A stretch of DNA of 43,228 nucleotides from CAZEVY01 sp964515555 (GCA_964515555.1 CAZEVY010000036.1:1-43228), one strand, 5' to 3'; positions 30,601 through 39,582 are shown, numbered from the stretch's first letter. The notes: generated by a model not told the origin, from the sequence alone. Program-made: numbers and translations.

Positions 30601-33534
30601 AATATCGCCTTCGCCTACAACGCACAGGGCCGGGTGATCTCGATCACCGACTTCACAAGCCGGCGCGTGACATTCGAGTACGACGTGCGCGCGAATATGA
30701 CGGCCTCGGCGGACCCGGCGGGGAATCGGACGACGTACGAGTATTACAGCTCCGCCTTCAACGACCACAATCTGAAAACCCTGACGCACCCCGAAGGCAA
30801 CAAAGTCTCGTGGGAGTATTACGCCAACGACAAAGTGTCGAAGAACACGCTCGCGGGCGGCGGCGAGGGACGTTTCTTCTACCTTCCGCTGCGCAACGAA
30901 ACCGTGGTACTCGACGAGCGCGGCTTCGCGACCACTTTCAACTACAACGCCCTCGGGAGCATCACGCGGTACACGCGGCCCAACGGCGACGTCCAGGAAT
31001 TCGTCTTCAACGCGGAGCGCCTCCTGACCAGCCACACCGACGAGGCGGGTTTCGTGACGCGCTACGAGTACGACGCCAACGGGAACCTGACCAAGGCGAC
31101 CGATGCGCTGGGCGGCGTCACCCAGCTCACCTATGAAGCGACCTTCAACCAGCCGCTCACGCTGCGCGATCCTCGAGGCAACACCACGCGATTTGAGTAC
31201 GACGCGAAGGGGAATCGTACAAAGACCGTCGACGCGCTGGGCAACGAGACGCGCCTCACCTTCGATTCGGCGGGGAATCCGCTGACGCTCACCGACGCCG
31301 AAGGCGGCGTCCGCACGCTGGTCTACGACGCGCAGTCGAATCTCACCGAGATCCGCGATGCACTGGGAGGAGTCGTGAAGCGTCAGGTGGACAACCTGCG
31401 GCGCACGACGTCGATCGCCGACCCGCTGAACAACGAGACCAAGTTCACATACGACACCCTGGGCCGCACGACGGCCGCGACGAATCCGGCGGGCGACCGC
31501 ACCACGCTCGCCTACGACAAGAACAGCCGGGTAACCGAACGCACCGACGAGAACGGGAAGGCGTCGCGCTTCGAATATACGCCGCTGGGCGACCTGGCCT
31601 CGGTGCGCGACGCGGCGGGCGCCTCGACGCGCTACGGCTACAACGCCACCGATTGCACGTGCCAGTCGATCCCGCTGCTGACGGAGCTGCTCGACGGGCG
31701 CGGGTCGGCGTACCGGTATTCGTACGACGCCAACGGCCGCCTCGCCGTGGTGCGCGATCCGCTGGGATTCGGCCGCCAGTACACCTACGACGCGCGCGGG
31801 AACCTGGCGTCGAAGACCGATGGCAACGGCGCGACCGTCCGGTTCGAATACGACGGCCTGGGACGGCTGGTGCGCAAGGTGTTCCCCGACGACACCGAGC
31901 ACAGGTTCACATACGATGCGAACGGCAATCTCACCGAGGCCTTCAGTCCGGCGCTCACGCTGACCTTCACCTACAACGCGGCGAACCGGCTGCTGACGGC
32001 GAACGATCCACGGCTCGGCGCTCCCACGCGCTACGCCTACGACAAGGCGGGCCGCGTCACGGGCGTGACCGACCCGGCGGGCGGCGTCACGGCGTACGCC
32101 TACGACCGCAACGGCAACCTCACGTCGATCGCCAATCCCAAGGGAGAGACCACGCGATTCACCTACGACGCGGCGGGGCGCAGAACGCGCGTCGAGCGCG
32201 CCAACGGCGTGCGATCGGACTACGTGTACGATGCGCTCGGGCGGCTGACGTCGCTCGCCAACGGCGCGCTGAATACGTATCGTCACACCTACGACAAGGC
32301 GGGGAATCCGCTGACGATCACCGACGCGAGCGGCGCCGCAGCGTATCAATACGACGACCTGTATCGCTTGACGGGCGCGACGCACCCGGTGAATCCCGCC
32401 GAAAGCTACACGTACGACGCGGCGGGGAATCGCACCTCGAGCGGCGGCGACGCGTACAGCTACGACGCGGCCAACCGGCTGCTCTCGGCGGGCGCGGTGT
32501 CGTTCACCTACAACAACAACGGCGCGGCGATCACGCGCACGGACGCGGCGGGGACGACGAAGTACTCGTACACCTTCGAGGGGCAGCTCGCGCAGGTGGA
32601 GCGGCCCGACGGGACCATCGCGCGGTACACCTACGACGCGCTGGGCCGGCGCATCTCGCGGGAGGTCGGCGAGACGGCGACGAGGTATCTCTACGATCGC
32701 GAGGACATTCTGTTCGAGCTGGACGGGGCGAACCAGCCGGTCGCGCGGTACACGCATGGGCCGGGGATCGACGAGCCGCTGGTGATGGAACGCGGCGGCG
32801 CGAGTTACTTCTATCTTTTTGACGGCCAGGGCAGTGTGGGGGCGCTGGCGGATGCGGGCGGCGCGGCGACCCAGTCGTACACGTACGATTCGTTCGGCCG
32901 GATACTGGCGGCGTCGAATGCGACGCTCGTGAATCCTTACGCGTACCGCGGGCGGGAGTTCGACGGCGAGTCGGGGCTGTATCATTTCCGGGCGAGGGCG
33001 TACGATCCCGGGATCGGGCGATTCCTCAGCCAGGACCCGCTCGACCTGAGCGGTCTGCTGCTGACGGGGAAACAGAACCAGACGCTGGCGGCGCTGGCGC
33101 CGATCGACACGCAGCGGATTCTGGAGGGTCCCGCGGCGGGCGCGTCGTTACGCGGGCTTCTCGAGCGCAATCTCCGCCAGACTCAGTTGTTGAATCAGTA
33201 CACGTACGCCTCCGGCCGGCCGCTGGTGCTCACGGATCCCACGGGACTGTGCAGCCCACCAACCCGCTACCTTGGCGACCTCAGCGACCAGACAATCGAC
33301 GCCATCGGACAGATCGCGGCCGCCATCGCGCTCTTGCTCTTTCCAGGGGCCTTTCTTGCGGATTCGAACAGGTCGGGCGATCACGACCCGTCGTCAGCTG
33401 CGGTCTTCGCGGCCCTCTACATCATCCTCACCGCAATGGGAATCGCCACAGACTCATACGACCGCCCGGCCACCGGGCCAACGTCCTATCCCGTGCCATC
33501 AGTCATTCCGCCGCCATTCCAGGGGGACACATGA
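27634..33534 (+). CDS. Large secreted RHS/YD-repeat protein with transglutaminase-like domain
   Basis: A 1966-residue exported protein. The signal peptide is MSLRGTLSILLCLLLVWQPG and following residues, probably cleaved after EARA. A helical region runs to about 200. A transglutaminase-like domain (about 235-365) keeps His340 (HDWVEAYLE) and Asp359 (VKFDPSF), but the cysteine position reads GNDTDQATLL with Asp275, so it is probably inactive. A DUF6531-like start of the RHS shell is at about 843 (GDLYHQFDDFVIPTRGAPIR). Dozens of YD repeats (for example YDAAGRVTGV-type) follow to about 1740, and the RHS-associated core lies near 1767-1800 (YRGREFDGESGLYHFRARAY). After an insert of about 50 residues comes the cleavage-type motif PLVLTDPTGL, then a 94-residue tail with two hydrophobic stretches. 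Its stop overlaps the SBBP gene start (ATGA). Confidence 0.9.
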   Translation: MSLRGTLSILLCLLLVWQPGFVPEARAQSRAAAPEAAPNLWRPSRTAADLDVSARTLGAIVRDAAAIVDESERRLARGDSAAEELSLLKGQADQLDAVDREFQAAFAGIRSKLAEAGLGSRLPRLEDFIGNYNRKIGELRGQFHALSSDPKTRTLSRLRAARSSLASPLEVEPEDLRSEVRGGERPRRARVMLAPPAESDKGVAPRRADEDVPTAAHLAASKTVLLTPDIRSQASALGNDALRIYDFVHNNFAFAPYYGAMQNSQAVLVSGRGNDTDQATLLIALLRAANVPARYVSGAIRVSHAAAMNWVGARTPEAAFRIVQLFAGAANEESSIRLFHDWVEAYLETAEGLRWVKFDPSFKRHNYGSPVKIPLLPFDRDQYFGAPVTELATTRYLNQARDYLRQNHPGKGLSDAAYTGVIIPEQTSAAPSALQNQILTSTEQRPSAELNPLLHHRVRATITSTHADAAQRVTYLNVLLSLAEISHQSLTVGWGGATPADQRLIDLYGGLAGSLTILVDIVPQLRLDGRAIASGSRPLGVGTFVRGSIGYLYPFEEKDEDLGINSDTRFRGGESLAWALNANQYSERYFTTRQNAILNRTPALDLADPEPVVREMLHLAATRYLSRLALEKQRQADPFQLRYLLTGVEEAATRASVRFTKLFDRPFLITPSTLVLDADGLDTFFVDLNAVDTRGDEYTGFRRSFGLTGSSLEHELWEEFALVAGISTTKALQTSRQMNIPIRTIDKGNVDSELAALQTLQSYKDDMRGDVADGNIIITPQREATFQDWKGLGWITEGPGHRSFGYLIGRTNGGESIADPSRTTPPLDPTGVLYPGGADGGGCHDPVAIHNGDLYHQFDDFVIPTRGAPIRITRTYHSRSTYSGPVGYGWTHSYNLFLRETTAGVVFTDGTGGAFTFAPRGTGYASPAGLFLTLTKDAQGFLMRQKNGTELRFDTAGKLLTITDRNGNVQRLTYNGAGALIQIADPLNRNIAFAYNAQGRVISITDFTSRRVTFEYDVRANMTASADPAGNRTTYEYYSSAFNDHNLKTLTHPEGNKVSWEYYANDKVSKNTLAGGGEGRFFYLPLRNETVVLDERGFATTFNYNALGSITRYTRPNGDVQEFVFNAERLLTSHTDEAGFVTRYEYDANGNLTKATDALGGVTQLTYEATFNQPLTLRDPRGNTTRFEYDAKGNRTKTVDALGNETRLTFDSAGNPLTLTDAEGGVRTLVYDAQSNLTEIRDALGGVVKRQVDNLRRTTSIADPLNNETKFTYDTLGRTTAATNPAGDRTTLAYDKNSRVTERTDENGKASRFEYTPLGDLASVRDAAGASTRYGYNATDCTCQSIPLLTELLDGRGSAYRYSYDANGRLAVVRDPLGFGRQYTYDARGNLASKTDGNGATVRFEYDGLGRLVRKVFPDDTEHRFTYDANGNLTEAFSPALTLTFTYNAANRLLTANDPRLGAPTRYAYDKAGRVTGVTDPAGGVTAYAYDRNGNLTSIANPKGETTRFTYDAAGRRTRVERANGVRSDYVYDALGRLTSLANGALNTYRHTYDKAGNPLTITDASGAAAYQYDDLYRLTGATHPVNPAESYTYDAAGNRTSSGGDAYSYDAANRLLSAGAVSFTYNNNGAAITRTDAAGTTKYSYTFEGQLAQVERPDGTIARYTYDALGRRISREVGETATRYLYDREDILFELDGANQPVARYTHGPGIDEPLVMERGGASYFYLFDGQGSVGALADAGGAATQSYTYDSFGRILAASNATLVNPYAYRGREFDGESGLYHFRARAYDPGIGRFLSQDPLDLSGLLLTGKQNQTLAALAPIDTQRILEGPAAGASLRGLLERNLRQTQLLNQYTYASGRPLVLTDPTGLCSPPTRYLGDLSDQTIDAIGQIAAAIALLLFPGAFLADSNRSGDHDPSSAAVFAALYIILTAMGIATDSYDRPATGPTSYPVPSVIPPPFQGDT

Positions 33535-35183
33535 CACGACTTCTAACAATCTGTGCCCTGGCAAGCGCGGCGCTGAGCGCGCAAGTCGTCAGCTACTCCT
33601 CATACCTCGGCGGAGCGGCGGGCGACTCGGCGTCGGCGATCGCGGTCGACTCGGCGGGCAACACCTACATCGCCGGGCGGACGGAATCGCTCGACCTGGC
33701 CGCGGTTGGCGCAGGCGCGCCGCAGCGGGCAAATCGGGCAGGCCCATTCGACGTCTTCGTCGCGAAGATCGACGCGGCGGGCAAGACGGTGACGTTCCTG
33801 ACCTTCTTCGGCGGCAGCGGATACGACAACGCGTCGGCGATCGCGGTGGACGCGGCGGGGAACATCTACATCGCCGGCGCGACCAACTCGACCGACTTCC
33901 CGGTGAGCAACGCGGCCTTCCAGCGTGCCAAGGGATTCGGCTTCGACGGCTTCGTCGTGAAGCTCTCGCCGGCCGGCGCCGTCATCTACTCGACGCTGCT
34001 CGGCGGCAACGGCGATGACTTCCTCGCCGCTCTCGCGGTGGATTCGACGGGCGCCGCCTACGTCGCCGGGAGCACGCTCTCGGGCGATCTTCTGTCGTTT
34101 CCCAACGCCTACCAGCGCACGAGGAAGAACTTCACCGACATGGTCGTCGCGAAATTCACTCCGGCGGGGAATACCATCGCCTACCTGACATACGTCGGCG
34201 CGGGCGGCGACGAGATCGCGACGGGAATCGCCATCGACGGCGCCGGCAACGCCTACGTGACCGGCTACGTCTACACGGCCGACTTTCCGACCACGGCCGG
34301 CGTCGTCAAGCCGGCCGGCGGCGCCAACAATTTCTACGACGGCGTGGTCCTGAAGCTCGACGCCGCCGGGTCGGCGCTGCTATTCAGCACGTATCTGGGC
34401 GGTGCGGACAACGACCGAGCCATGGCGATCGCGCTGGACGGGAGCGGCAACGTCTACGTGACGGGCGACACGCAGTCGGGGGATTTCCCGGTGCGGACGC
34501 CGATGCAGACCAGGCCCACCGGCAACACGCGCGACGCCTTCGTCACGAAGCTCAACTCGACGGCCACCGCGATCGTTTACTCGACCTATCTGGGCGGCAC
34601 GAGCCTCGACGGCGCGGGCGCGATTCGCGTCGACGCGAGCGGCAACGCCATCGTGCTGGGCGACACGCTGTCGGCGGATTTCCCGGTGACGGCGAACGCC
34701 TACAAGCGGACGCACACGGGCGCCGACCGCGACCCGTTCCTGGTCAGGCTGAAGACGGACGGGACCGGCCTGGAATACGGGACTTACCTGGGCGGCACGG
34801 CCGAGGACAACGGCATGGCGCTAGCGCTTGACGCCGCGGGCAACGCGTATCTCGCGGGGCTGACGTGGTCGGCGGATCTGCCGGTGTCGGCGGACACGGT
34901 GCAGGCGGCGCTGCGGGGGACCAACGATTCGTTCGCGCTGAAGCTGGACTTCACGCGCGCGCCGCTAGTGACGTCGGCGGGCCTGGAGGCGGTGCGGCCG
35001 GGGCAGTTCTTCTCGATTGCGGCGAGCGGCGTGGCGGAGCTGCTGTTCGACGGCGAGCGGGCGCCGTGGTCGATCGCCGACGGCGAGCGGATACTGGGAA
35101 TCGCGCCGTACGGCCTGTTGGGCAAGCGGCTGGTGCGGGTGAGCCTCCCGGACGGGGATGCTGTGGTCGTGCCGGTGAGGTAA
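33531..35183 (+). CDS. Secreted SBBP-repeat beta-propeller protein
   Basis: A 550-residue exported protein from an ATG overlapping the RHS stop (ATGA), with AGGGGG 4-5 nt upstream. The signal peptide is MTRLLTICALASAALSA. Seven SBBP (bacterial beta-propeller) repeats follow, each of the form YSTYLGGxxxD...AIAxDxxGNxYVxGxTxSxDFPV, for example FSTYLGGADNDRAMAIALDG. The last 75 residues (VRPGQFFSIAASG, LLFDGERAPWSI, GIAPYGLLGKRLVRVSLPDG) look like a shortened TIGR03437-type domain, the same kind that ends the next protein in full. The role is unknown; such propellers are thought to bind ligands or proteins at the surface. Coupling to the RHS gene suggests joint function. Confidence 0.88.
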   Translation: MTRLLTICALASAALSAQVVSYSSYLGGAAGDSASAIAVDSAGNTYIAGRTESLDLAAVGAGAPQRANRAGPFDVFVAKIDAAGKTVTFLTFFGGSGYDNASAIAVDAAGNIYIAGATNSTDFPVSNAAFQRAKGFGFDGFVVKLSPAGAVIYSTLLGGNGDDFLAALAVDSTGAAYVAGSTLSGDLLSFPNAYQRTRKNFTDMVVAKFTPAGNTIAYLTYVGAGGDEIATGIAIDGAGNAYVTGYVYTADFPTTAGVVKPAGGANNFYDGVVLKLDAAGSALLFSTYLGGADNDRAMAIALDGSGNVYVTGDTQSGDFPVRTPMQTRPTGNTRDAFVTKLNSTATAIVYSTYLGGTSLDGAGAIRVDASGNAIVLGDTLSADFPVTANAYKRTHTGADRDPFLVRLKTDGTGLEYGTYLGGTAEDNGMALALDAAGNAYLAGLTWSADLPVSADTVQAALRGTNDSFALKLDFTRAPLVTSAGLEAVRPGQFFSIAASGVAELLFDGERAPWSIADGERILGIAPYGLLGKRLVRVSLPDGDAVVVPVR

Positions 35184-35199
35184 TCTTGTGCGAATCGCG

Positions 35200-35221
35200 C
35201 GCCCGAGGTGTCTTTCGGGCG
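35200..35221 (+). promoter_or_regulatory. Hairpin immediately before the TIGR03437-protein start
   Basis: CGCCCGA (35200-35206), 8-nt loop, TCGGGCG (35215-35221): a perfect 7-bp stem, extendable by a G-T pair, ending one or two bases before the ATG at 35223. The only ribosome-binding-like GAGG (35205-35208) is partly inside the stem. It could attenuate translation or transcription between the SBBP gene and the next, but has no T-tract. Confidence 0.35.
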
Positions 35222-35222
35222 T

Positions 35223-37448
35223 ATGCGACTGTTGCGAGCCATCGTCGTCTTCGCCGCCGCCCTCCCGGCGCCGGCGCAGGGCCAGGGGTTGCGGTGCACC
35301 GCCAACGCGAGTCCGTTGGGGGTTCGGGCGGAAGGACTGACCGAGCTGGTCGGCGACATCGTGCTGGGATGCACGGGCGTCACCCAGGGCGCGACACTGA
35401 CTCTCTCGTACCGGCTCAACGTACCCGTCGGAAACACCGTCTACGGCAGCGGCGCGACCGACGCGCTGCTTACGGTCGGCGAGCCCGCGCCCGGCAGTAC
35501 GACGCCAGGGGTGAACGTGTTTCAGGGAACGGCGCGAGGGCGCAACGAGATCGTCTGGATGGGGGTTCCGATCGCGGCGCCCGGCAGCCAGACCCGCGTC
35601 ATTCGGATCACCAATGTCCGCGCGGCGCCGGCGTTATTATCCTCCGGGCAGACTTCGATCCTGGCAGCGCTGTCGACGAACGCGGGATCGTTCACCGTGG
35701 GAGTCGGGAACATCTTCCCGGGGCTGGCCCACCTGGCCGACAACCCGACCGCCGGGACCCAGGTGGTCGGCGCCAGAGTGCTCGACCAACGGCAGGATCT
35801 CAACTCGCCGCTGAGCGGCCGCGCGTCGCCGACGTTTCAGATGCGTTTCAGGGAGGGATACGCGGCCTCGTTCAAGACCGCGGCCGAGGAGGGTGGTCCG
35901 GCGGCCGCGGCTGCAGCGACGGCGGGCGCCATCGCGGAAATCAACGGCACGCGACTGGCGGCGGTCTTCGACGGTGTCCCGACGGGAGTGCGGATCTACG
36001 TTCGTCCTCCCCCGGAGCTGACGCCGCTGGAGAGCTGCAGCGGGTCGACGCCGACGTCGGCGGACGGCAACGGAATCATCCTGGTGAACCTTACCAACGG
36101 GCGAGGAACGCAGTGCTTCGAGGTGACGAGGGCCGACCCGACCCGCACCGAGAGCGCGCTGGTCGACGTGATGCTCTCGTATTCCAACCTGGGGCCGGCT
36201 CCGATCACGCCGGGAATCATCAACGTCTTGATGTTCCTCGCGCCAACCGCGTTCACACCACCCGGGGAGCACGACGACGACCTACCCTATCCCGTCTTCC
36301 TGATCCCACCCAGCTTCACCAACAACCGGCATACCTACGCGGCCGTGCGCCTCGTCAATCCCGCCTCGGGCGCCACCGACCAGATTCAGCTCAGCCGCGC
36401 CAGCGGATTCTCGACGGGCACTTTCGAGGGCGAGTTCACGACCAACATCTTTCTGCACTCGACCATCGGAGCGCGGGCGATCACCACGACACCGATTCTG
36501 GGCGACTTCAACGGCGCGGAGGCAGTTTCGGAAGGTTCTACGCGCCCCGCAACCGCCGGGTGGCTGACCATCCTGCCGTCGCAGAGCGGAACGCCGCAGA
36601 CGGTGGCGGTGCGCGCCAATCCGGCGGGACTCGCGCCGGGGACGTATAACGCCGGAATCCGGATCGACTCGCCGGGTCCGCCGGCACTCGCCAACCAGAT
36701 CCCGGTGCGCCTGATCGTGCCGCCGGCGGGCGGGCCGCGGATCACCGCAATCGCGGGCGCGGCCGATTACGCCATCGGCGCGGTGACGGCGGGACTGGCG
36801 ATCGTCGTGTTCGGGTCGGGATTCGGACCGCGCGAGCTGGCGACCCTGACCCTCGACGACCAGGGTCGCGCGGCCACGGCGCTCGGCGAGACGCGGGTGC
36901 TCTTCGACGGGCTGGCGGCGCCGCTGATCTACGCCATCGACGGCCAGGTGAGCGCGCTGGTACCGTTCGCGCGCGCGACGCAGACCAACACGGTCACCCA
37001 GGTGCGGGTGGAGTATCGCGGCGTGCTCTCGCCGCCGGTTTCGCTGCGGGTGCTGGCGTCGAAACCGGCGCTATTCACCGCCGACTCGAGCGGCGCGGGG
37101 CCCGGCGCGATTCTCAACCAGGACGGCTCGGTGAACACCGACGGCAACGCCGCGGACGCGGGCAGCTTTGTTGTGTTGTTCGGTACCGGAGGCGGGCAGA
37201 CGAATCCCGGCGGAGTCGACGGAAGGCTGGCGGGGCTGCCGCTGCCGGCGCTGACGCAGGAAGTGACCGTGGAGATCGACGGACAGCCCGCCGAGGTCGC
37301 CTACGCGGGACCGGCTCCGGGGCTGTTGGAGGGCGTGTTGCAAGTGAACGCGCGGATTCCGGCGGGTTCGCGGAAAGGCCGGGTGCCGGTGCGCGTGAGA
37401 GCGGGAGCGTTCCGCAGTCAGCCGGGGGTGACGGTCGCGGTCCAGTAG
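35223..37448 (+). CDS. Secreted protein with C-terminal TIGR03437-type domain
   Basis: A 741-residue exported protein. The signal peptide is MRLLRAIVVFAAALPAPAQG. The first 500 residues are beta-rich with several Cys (LRCTANAS, VLGCTG, LESCSGS, TQCFEV) and an Ig-like end (PATAGWLTILPSQSGTPQTV, then LAPGTYNAGIRI), all unrecognised in detail. The last 230 residues are the TIGR03437 type, common in Solibacter-like Acidobacteria: VVFGSGFGPRELATL, VLFDGLAAPLIYAIDGQVSA, PALFTADSSGAGPGAILNQD, GSFVVLFGTGGGQTNPGGVD and LLEGVLQVNARIPAG. This domain is thought to act as a surface or secretion module, though its role is unproven. The ATG at 35223 is preferred to a GTG at 35208. It follows the SBBP gene after 39 nt and probably shares its transcript. 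Confidence 0.88.
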   Translation: MRLLRAIVVFAAALPAPAQGQGLRCTANASPLGVRAEGLTELVGDIVLGCTGVTQGATLTLSYRLNVPVGNTVYGSGATDALLTVGEPAPGSTTPGVNVFQGTARGRNEIVWMGVPIAAPGSQTRVIRITNVRAAPALLSSGQTSILAALSTNAGSFTVGVGNIFPGLAHLADNPTAGTQVVGARVLDQRQDLNSPLSGRASPTFQMRFREGYAASFKTAAEEGGPAAAAAATAGAIAEINGTRLAAVFDGVPTGVRIYVRPPPELTPLESCSGSTPTSADGNGIILVNLTNGRGTQCFEVTRADPTRTESALVDVMLSYSNLGPAPITPGIINVLMFLAPTAFTPPGEHDDDLPYPVFLIPPSFTNNRHTYAAVRLVNPASGATDQIQLSRASGFSTGTFEGEFTTNIFLHSTIGARAITTTPILGDFNGAEAVSEGSTRPATAGWLTILPSQSGTPQTVAVRANPAGLAPGTYNAGIRIDSPGPPALANQIPVRLIVPPAGGPRITAIAGAADYAIGAVTAGLAIVVFGSGFGPRELATLTLDDQGRAATALGETRVLFDGLAAPLIYAIDGQVSALVPFARATQTNTVTQVRVEYRGVLSPPVSLRVLASKPALFTADSSGAGPGAILNQDGSVNTDGNAADAGSFVVLFGTGGGQTNPGGVDGRLAGLPLPALTQEVTVEIDGQPAEVAYAGPAPGLLEGVLQVNARIPAGSRKGRVPVRVRAGAFRSQPGVTVAVQ

Positions 37449-37455
37449 TTTGGCT

Positions 37456-37494
37456 GCGCGACCCGGAGGGTCGCGCGCCGCCCTGGAGGGCGGC
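37456..37494. terminator. Two adjacent hairpins between convergent genes
   Basis: GCGCGACCC-GGA-GGGTCGCGC (37456-37476) is followed at once by GCCGCCC-TGGA-GGGCGGC (37477-37494). Both stems are perfect, with short GGA-containing loops. They lie in the 60-bp gap between the plus-strand gene ending at 37448 and the minus-strand gene ending at 37509, so a bidirectional terminator or repeat is likely. There is no T-tract. Confidence 0.6.
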
Positions 37495-37508
37495 CCCGCC
37501 AGGAGCGC

Positions 37509-39582
37509 TCAGTAGCCGGAGCTGAAGTTGTGGTCGTAGCGGCCTTCGACGACGGCTTCGAGATTCATCGAAAGGAATAATCCGTCGGGCTTGCCGAGGA
37601 GGCGGTAGATCGCGCGGGCGGGCTCGTACTCAGCGGGCACGCGTGCATAGAAGACGACGGGACGCGGGGCGACGAGCGCGGCGGCCTCGGGGAGATCGAC
37701 GTATCGGAGCACGTTGAGGAAGACGGGGCCGTCGCGGTGGCTCGCGGGCGGATCCATGAGGATCGGCTGCATGACGCGCTCGTCGAGGATGGCGGCGTAG
37801 AGCGCGAGGCCGGCGGCGGTTCCCTTCCCCAGCACGCTGATGCGCGCGGGATCCACGTCGGGCTGCGAGCGCAGGAACTCGACGGCGCGGAGCACGTCAT
37901 AGAGGCGCATCGAATCGACGGTGCGGCCGGTGTGCATGGCGTTTCGCAGCGTGTCTTTCCAGTACGACTTCTCCCATCCGATCTCGCCGACGCCGCGCGG
38001 GTAGACCGCGGCGCGGACGGCGGTGTTCCTGCGGTTGAGGGTCGCGAAGACGGAGTTGACGGCGCGCGGGTCGTCGCCGTCGGAGGCGATGTAGAGGATC
38101 GCCGCGCGGCGGGCGGGGGCGGGCTGTTGCGGCCGGCGTAACAGGAAGCGGACGGTGATGCCGTCCTCGGTGGTGAGGTCCCAATCTTCGGCACCGTCGG
38201 CCTTGCCGGTCGCACGGGCGGCGGGCNNNNNNNNNNNNNNNNNNNNNNNNNNNNNNNNNNNNNNNNNNNNNNNNNNNNNNNNNNNNNNNNNNNNNNNNNN
38301 NNNNNNNNNNNNNNNNNNNNNNNNNNAGTACCTCGGTGCGGCGCGACTGCCAGGCGGCGGCGGTCGCGACGCGCGGGAAGTCCGGCGTTCGGATGAAGGT
38401 CTCGTGCACGCGATAGTTCTGAGCGTCGGCGGGCGGTGAGCCGCCGAAGACGGCGAGCGACTCGTCGGGCGCGTTCGAGTAGTCCATGTCGAGCGGGCGA
38501 TCGGCGGAGAAGCCGAAGTGGCGGTCGAAGAAGCGCACCGCGTGGGTGCGAAGGAAGTCGGAATCCTGGTGGCCGGTGTCGACGGTGAGGTTCCCGAAAT
38601 CGGCGCGGCGGCCGACGCCGGCGTAGAGCGCGCCGACACGCTCCTCGAACTCGGTGTAGCCCGGCACGGGAAACAGCGCGTCCTTGACGCCGTGCATCAT
38701 CAGGAGCGGTCGCGGATGGATGAGTGCGCCCTGGTGCAGCATGTCGTGCAGGTAGTTGTTGACGAGAAACATGCAGTCGCAGTGGAGGCGCTGGGTGTTG
38801 GCGGCGACGTTGGCGGCGTACGTCGAGATGCCCATGACGGGCGCGACCGCCTTGACGCGCGGATCGACCATGGCGGTGAACCAGCTCATGGCGGCGCCGC
38901 CGGAGCGTCCGGTCATGCCGATGCGAGAGCGGTCGACTTCGGGGCGGGATTCCAGGTAGTCGATGGCGCGCATGGCGTTCCAGACTTCGACGCCGGCGGG
39001 CGTGTAGCCGCGCGCGTACCAGTCGTACATCTCCTGGGAACCGACTCCGTGATGGAGGGCGAAAGTCTCGGCGATTTGGATGGAATCGAGGATAAATGCG
39101 ACGTAACCGTTTTTCGCGAACGAAATGCCGTGACGCTGGTACTGGGTCTTGTCGCCGTGGGGCGAGATGGCGTGACCGCAGACGTAGACGATGGCGGGGA
39201 GCGGGCCGGGGCGTTTCTTCGGGACGTAGAGGTTGGCGGTGACGTAGATCTTCGGAAGGCTCTCGAAGGCGATCTTCTCGATGGTGTAAGCGCCCTTGTC
39301 GAGCACGCCGGTGATGCGGACGTTCAAGGGGGTGCGTGCGGGCCAAGGGAGCAGGCCGAGCATGTCGCGCGCCTCCTCAAGTCGGCGGGCGCGGGACTTC
39401 TCCCAGGCAACGGCGTCGCGAATCTCGGCAGCGCCGGATGCGGTGACCTCACGGGCGGCGCGCTCGAGGTAGGCGGTCACCTGCTTCTTGCTTTCGAGCA
39501 TGCGGCGGTAGGGGGCGTCGTCCTGTGCGGAGAGCGCCCCGACGAACATCCCGAGCACCACCGCCGATCGCCGCAACGTCAC
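37509..39582 (-). CDS. Secreted two-domain alpha/beta hydrolase (acetylxylan-esterase-like), interrupted by assembly gap
   Basis: From a GTG at 39582 that overlaps the FAH-gene stop (GTGA). The signal peptide VTLRRSAVVLGMFVGALSAQ precedes an alpha/beta-hydrolase domain with oxyanion-side strand LPAIVYVCGHAISPHGDKTQ, the nucleophile elbow GMTGRSGG (GxSxG) and a late HQDSDFLRTHAVRFF. This resembles acetylxylan-esterase or dienelactone-hydrolase-like enzymes of Acidobacteria. After the 100-N gap the reading frame changes, and a second hydrolase-like half follows (FLLRRPQQPAPARRAAILYI, VLGKGTAAGLALYAAI), whose nucleophile elbow has no serine and is probably inactive. The two halves need a gap that is a multiple of 3, so 100 is not the real length. 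It is not evidence of a true frameshift. The substrate is probably plant-derived; this is inference. Confidence 0.75.
38227..38326. other. Assembly gap of 100 N inside the alpha/beta hydrolase gene
   Basis: Exactly 100 unknown bases. The flanking coding parts are in different frames across it and add up to 1974 bases without the N, so the true gap should be a multiple of 3. Confidence 0.98.

Noticed and set aside
31000..32700. Regularly spaced repeats as a possible CRISPR array
   Set aside because: The repeats are degenerate coding YD units (TACGACG... roughly every 60-70 bases) within one long open frame, with no identical direct repeats and no cas genes.
30130..32985. 951-codon open frame antisense to the YD repeats
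   Set aside because: Mirror of the repeated RHS coding sequence; it shows the same periodicity and no domain of its own.
33590..34900. Direct repeats in the SBBP gene as mobile or satellite DNA
   Set aside because: They are seven protein-level propeller repeats with diverged codons.
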